The notes below the pieces were generated by a model that worked only from the letters and a program-made list of their open reading frames with translations, was not told the DNA's origin and ran no database searches. A DNA stretch of 64,000 bases from Emticicia sp. BO119 (GTDB lineage: Bacteria > Bacteroidota > Bacteroidia > Cytophagales > Spirosomataceae), in NCBI RefSeq assembly GCF_013912375.1, contig NZ_JACETV010000005.1, positions 430,937 through 494,936 of the forward strand, given 5' to 3'. This document shows positions 62,055-64,000 of this stretch, piece after piece. Both the position numbers and the translations under genes were made by a program. Each line of letters begins with the position of its first letter. Within the stretch, counting starts at the first letter, position 1.

Positions 62055-62085
62055 TTGCCCCCCTTTTTGTTGTCCTGTACCTTTG
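62055..62085 (+). promoter_or_regulatory. Promoter of the outer-membrane barrel gene
   Basis: TTG (62055-62057), a 20-nt spacer, and TACCTTTG (62078-62085), the same -7 octamer as the tRNA-Gly promoter. It lies 39 nt before the ATG at 62125. Confidence 0.7.
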
Positions 62086-62124
62086 CTTCATCAAATTATT
62101 TATAAACAATAAACACAAATAATC

Positions 62125-62796
62125 ATGAAGAAGATAGTACAAGCATCAATGCTTATAAGCATCATTTTCTTATCAGCACTTACCTTTGGACAGGCTCAGG
62201 AAGCCACCCGTATCAAACAAAAAACAGCCAATACCTATATTGATATTATGGTGAATATGGCAAGCACTAACCTTAATTATGGGGCATCGAATACTGCATT
62301 ATCAGACTATAAAAAATCTGCTAAAGGCATACAGGCAGGAGTATCTGTTCAGAAAGGTATCACACCTGCATTTTCTTTGGTAACAGAACTCTACTTTATG
62401 CGTAAAGGTGGCAAACTAACTGCAAGTAACCCTTTTACCTCGGCCGAATCTAACTTACGCCTTAATACCTTAGAATTGCCTGTACTGGCTCGTGTGCATA
62501 TAGGTAAAGTATTATATCTAAATGCAGGCCCCTCTGTTGCTTACAATATGAGTGGTAAAAACACCATTGGTGAGGTTACGAACAAAATTGCCTTTGGCAA
62601 TTCAGCAAACGGTTTTAAACGCTTTGAAGCAGGTGTTCAGGTTGGTGGAGGTCTCTCGTTTCCACTCAAACAAAAAAGAATTGCATTGGATGTGAGATAT
62701 AATTATGGTTTAACCAATATTTCCTACAATAAAGAAATGTTCAACAGGGGGTTGATGATCAGTGTCAATTTTTCTAAAGCATTGAATAAAAAATAG
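62125..62796 (+). CDS. Outer-membrane beta-barrel protein (PorT/OMP_b-brl-like)
   Basis: 223 residues. Signal peptide MKKIVQASMLISIIFLSALTFGQ, then alternating beta strands (GIQAGVSVQKGITPAFSLVTELYFMRKGG, LNTLELPVLARVHIG) and a final FSKALNKK. It is probably a small outer-membrane barrel. It is immediately downstream of a LytS/LytTR pair and is its likely target. The substrate is unknown. Confidence 0.83.
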   Translation: MKKIVQASMLISIIFLSALTFGQAQEATRIKQKTANTYIDIMVNMASTNLNYGASNTALSDYKKSAKGIQAGVSVQKGITPAFSLVTELYFMRKGGKLTASNPFTSAESNLRLNTLELPVLARVHIGKVLYLNAGPSVAYNMSGKNTIGEVTNKIAFGNSANGFKRFEAGVQVGGGLSFPLKQKRIALDVRYNYGLTNISYNKEMFNRGLMISVNFSKALNKK

Positions 62797-62845
62797 TTGG
62801 TAAAAGCAAAAATCTATTCATTGAATCAGTTTTACTAAAAAGAAA

Positions 62846-63553
62846 ATGAACATAACAGCTATTGGGCATTCATCAGAATATAAGCTGGTGAATGCCCGGC
62901 GCAAGACATCACTTTGGGCAGGTATATTCTATATATTAACCTTTGTTTCTATCCCGACTCTTACCCTTTATAGTCATATCCATGAGCCGGATTATATATT
63001 GGGAACAAGCAATGATAACGAAGTAATTGTAGGAGGAATTTTAGAAATAGTAGTGGCACTTTGTGGTATCGTTACGGCAGTTGCCTTATACCCGGTTCTT
63101 AAAAAACAAAACAAAAGCCTTGCTTTGGGTCTTGTAGCCTCTCGTATATTAGAAGCCAGTACTATGTTTGCAGGTGTGGCATTTCTATTGACAGTTGTAA
63201 CTCTGCATCAGAAAGGAACAGGAGCAGATGCCTTACCAGTTAGTCAGGCATTTGTTACTTTATACGACCGTATTTTTCTGTTAGGACAAGGGTTTATTCC
63301 TGCTATAAACGACTTGCTTCTGGGAATTATGCTCTATCAATCTCGTTTAGTTCCGCGTTACCTTTCATTAATAGGAATCGTAGGTGGCTTACCACTCCTG
63401 ATAGGTTATTTTGCCATACTATTTGGTTTTATAGATCGGGTATCTCCATTAGCAGGTTTATCCGCCGTTCTTGTAGCATTATTTGAGTTTTCAATAGGGA
63501 TTTATCTTATTATAAAAGGATTTAAATCATCATCTTTATTGGCAGAAAATTAA
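62846..63553 (+). CDS. DUF4386-family membrane protein
   Basis: 235 residues with about six membrane segments, starting RRKTSLWAGIFYILTFVSIPTLTLYSHI and including VALYPVLKKQNKSLALGLVASRILEASTMFAGV, matching the DUF4386 family. It is an inner-membrane protein of unknown function, 49 nt after the barrel gene on the same strand, possibly in the same operon. Confidence 0.83.
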   Translation: MNITAIGHSSEYKLVNARRKTSLWAGIFYILTFVSIPTLTLYSHIHEPDYILGTSNDNEVIVGGILEIVVALCGIVTAVALYPVLKKQNKSLALGLVASRILEASTMFAGVAFLLTVVTLHQKGTGADALPVSQAFVTLYDRIFLLGQGFIPAINDLLLGIMLYQSRLVPRYLSLIGIVGGLPLLIGYFAILFGFIDRVSPLAGLSAVLVALFEFSIGIYLIIKGFKSSSLLAEN

Positions 63554-63778
63554 TCATATTTTATAAACCTGATTCAAATGAAAAGAGGTAATTATCTTTA
63601 TTACTTTTCAAGATAATCGGCATACAAGACCATACTTATTCGAGCAAACTATGATTGAGGTCTGAATCGTAAAATTCCAAAAAATGAATCAATTGAAGGA
63701 TACTAATCAAAACTAAATAGCTACCTCCTTAAGCCATTTCCGGGCTATTCTCGCATTGCAATTAATTCCTGTATAATT

Positions 63779-63812
63779 CACGCATGGTCAGAAAAACCTC
63801 CAACCATGCGTG
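63779..63812. repeat. 10-bp inverted repeat near the window end
   Basis: CACGCATGGT (63779-63788) and ACCATGCGTG (63803-63812), with a 14-nt loop, lie between the DUF4386 gene and the convergent secreted protein. The downstream T tract on the plus strand is interrupted, so it is a weak terminator candidate. Confidence 0.4.
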
Positions 63813-63846
63813 CTTTTAACTTTCATTTTAAGGCTATTTTTTGTAA

Positions 63847-64000
63847 CTAATTACTACACCCCTCAATTTCAGCCTTAAATACACCTCCACTCTCTACCAC
63901 AAATCCGGGTGTAAGCACAATACTATTTCCTGCCTGATAACTCACATTACCCGTAGCTGTCACCTTGTTACTGGCATTAATAACACTACTCGCTTTCCGC
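63847..64000 (-). CDS. Secreted protein, C-terminal end only (partial)
   Basis: The minus-strand frame ends at TAG (63847-63849). The ~50 visible residues (VTATGNVSYQAGNSIVLTPGFVVESGGVFKAEIEGC) closely match the C-terminal module of the giant adhesin at 37175-44596. The 5' part is outside the window. It is probably another large exported surface protein of the same secretion type. Confidence 0.85.
   Translation of the reverse strand, partial: RKASSVINASNKVTATGNVSYQAGNSIVLTPGFVVESGGVFKAEIEGCSN

Noticed and set aside
61986..62124. LytTR direct repeats before the outer-membrane barrel gene
   Set aside because: I looked for 21-bp-phased repeats like those at 45178-45290 and found none; only the consensus promoter is clear.

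Overview
The window reads as a chromosome segment of a Bacteroidota bacterium, most likely of the Cytophagales type. The reasons are secreted proteins with Bacteroidota-style C-terminal sorting modules, a hybrid sensor kinase with 7TMR-DISM, REC and AraC domains, DUF4386 and LytTR genes, and several promoters of the Bacteroidota form (TTG, about 20 nt, TAnnTTTG). The genus assignment is inference; no rRNA is present.

The host backbone lies on both sides of a 33-kb integrated island. On the left (1-3859) are a GH9 / polysaccharide-deacetylase fusion (5' end outside the window), a 1-Cys-type peroxiredoxin, a small holin-family membrane protein, hisIE, tRNA-Gly(GCC) and tRNA-Leu(UAA). On the right (37175-64000) are a 2473-residue repeat adhesin ending 3 nt past the att repeat, a LytTR protein with four 21-bp-phased upstream repeats, a hybrid sensor kinase, an oxidoreductase/SDR fusion at a poly-A run, an AraC regulator, an OmpR-type two-component pair next to a TolC-RND-adaptor efflux operon, a LytS/LytTR pair, an outer-membrane barrel gene and a DUF4386 gene. 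The last 150 bases hold the C-terminus of another secreted protein.

The island (about 3943-37070) sits at the 3' end of tRNA-Leu between two 101-bp direct repeats that differ at one base. Each repeat includes the tRNA tail and a bidirectional terminator. A tyrosine recombinase (35829-36920) lies near the right end, and paired TAGTCCC motifs with 11-bp spacing occur just inside both ends, as expected for integrase arm sites. Next to the integrase are an excisionase-like HTH protein, a II/X-like rolling-circle replication initiator, small unknown genes and a strongly structured, probably transcribed, non-coding region (31709-31932).

The cargo is defence-like. First comes a type I restriction-modification locus, hsdR-hsdS-(HNH)-(DUF262/GmrSD-like)-hsdM, with a decayed second hsdS fragment. 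Next to it are two divergent, parallel CHAT protease / MoxR AAA+ ATPase / vWA protein cassettes. The left vWA protein is one 1607-residue chain with CoxE-like N-terminus, vWA, LRR, Roc-COR GTPase and a SEFIR/TIR-like C-terminus. The right vWA protein is membrane anchored and ends in WD40 repeats. Between them is a 980-residue caspase-like protease fused to a C-terminal SGNH/GDSL hydrolase. This resembles the vWA-MoxR-third-component ternary conflict systems known from comparative genomics. The doubled arrangement with a caspase-SGNH protein in the middle is the most striking feature here. The working inference is an NTP-gated, protease-based abortive-infection or programmed-death system carried by a mobile element.
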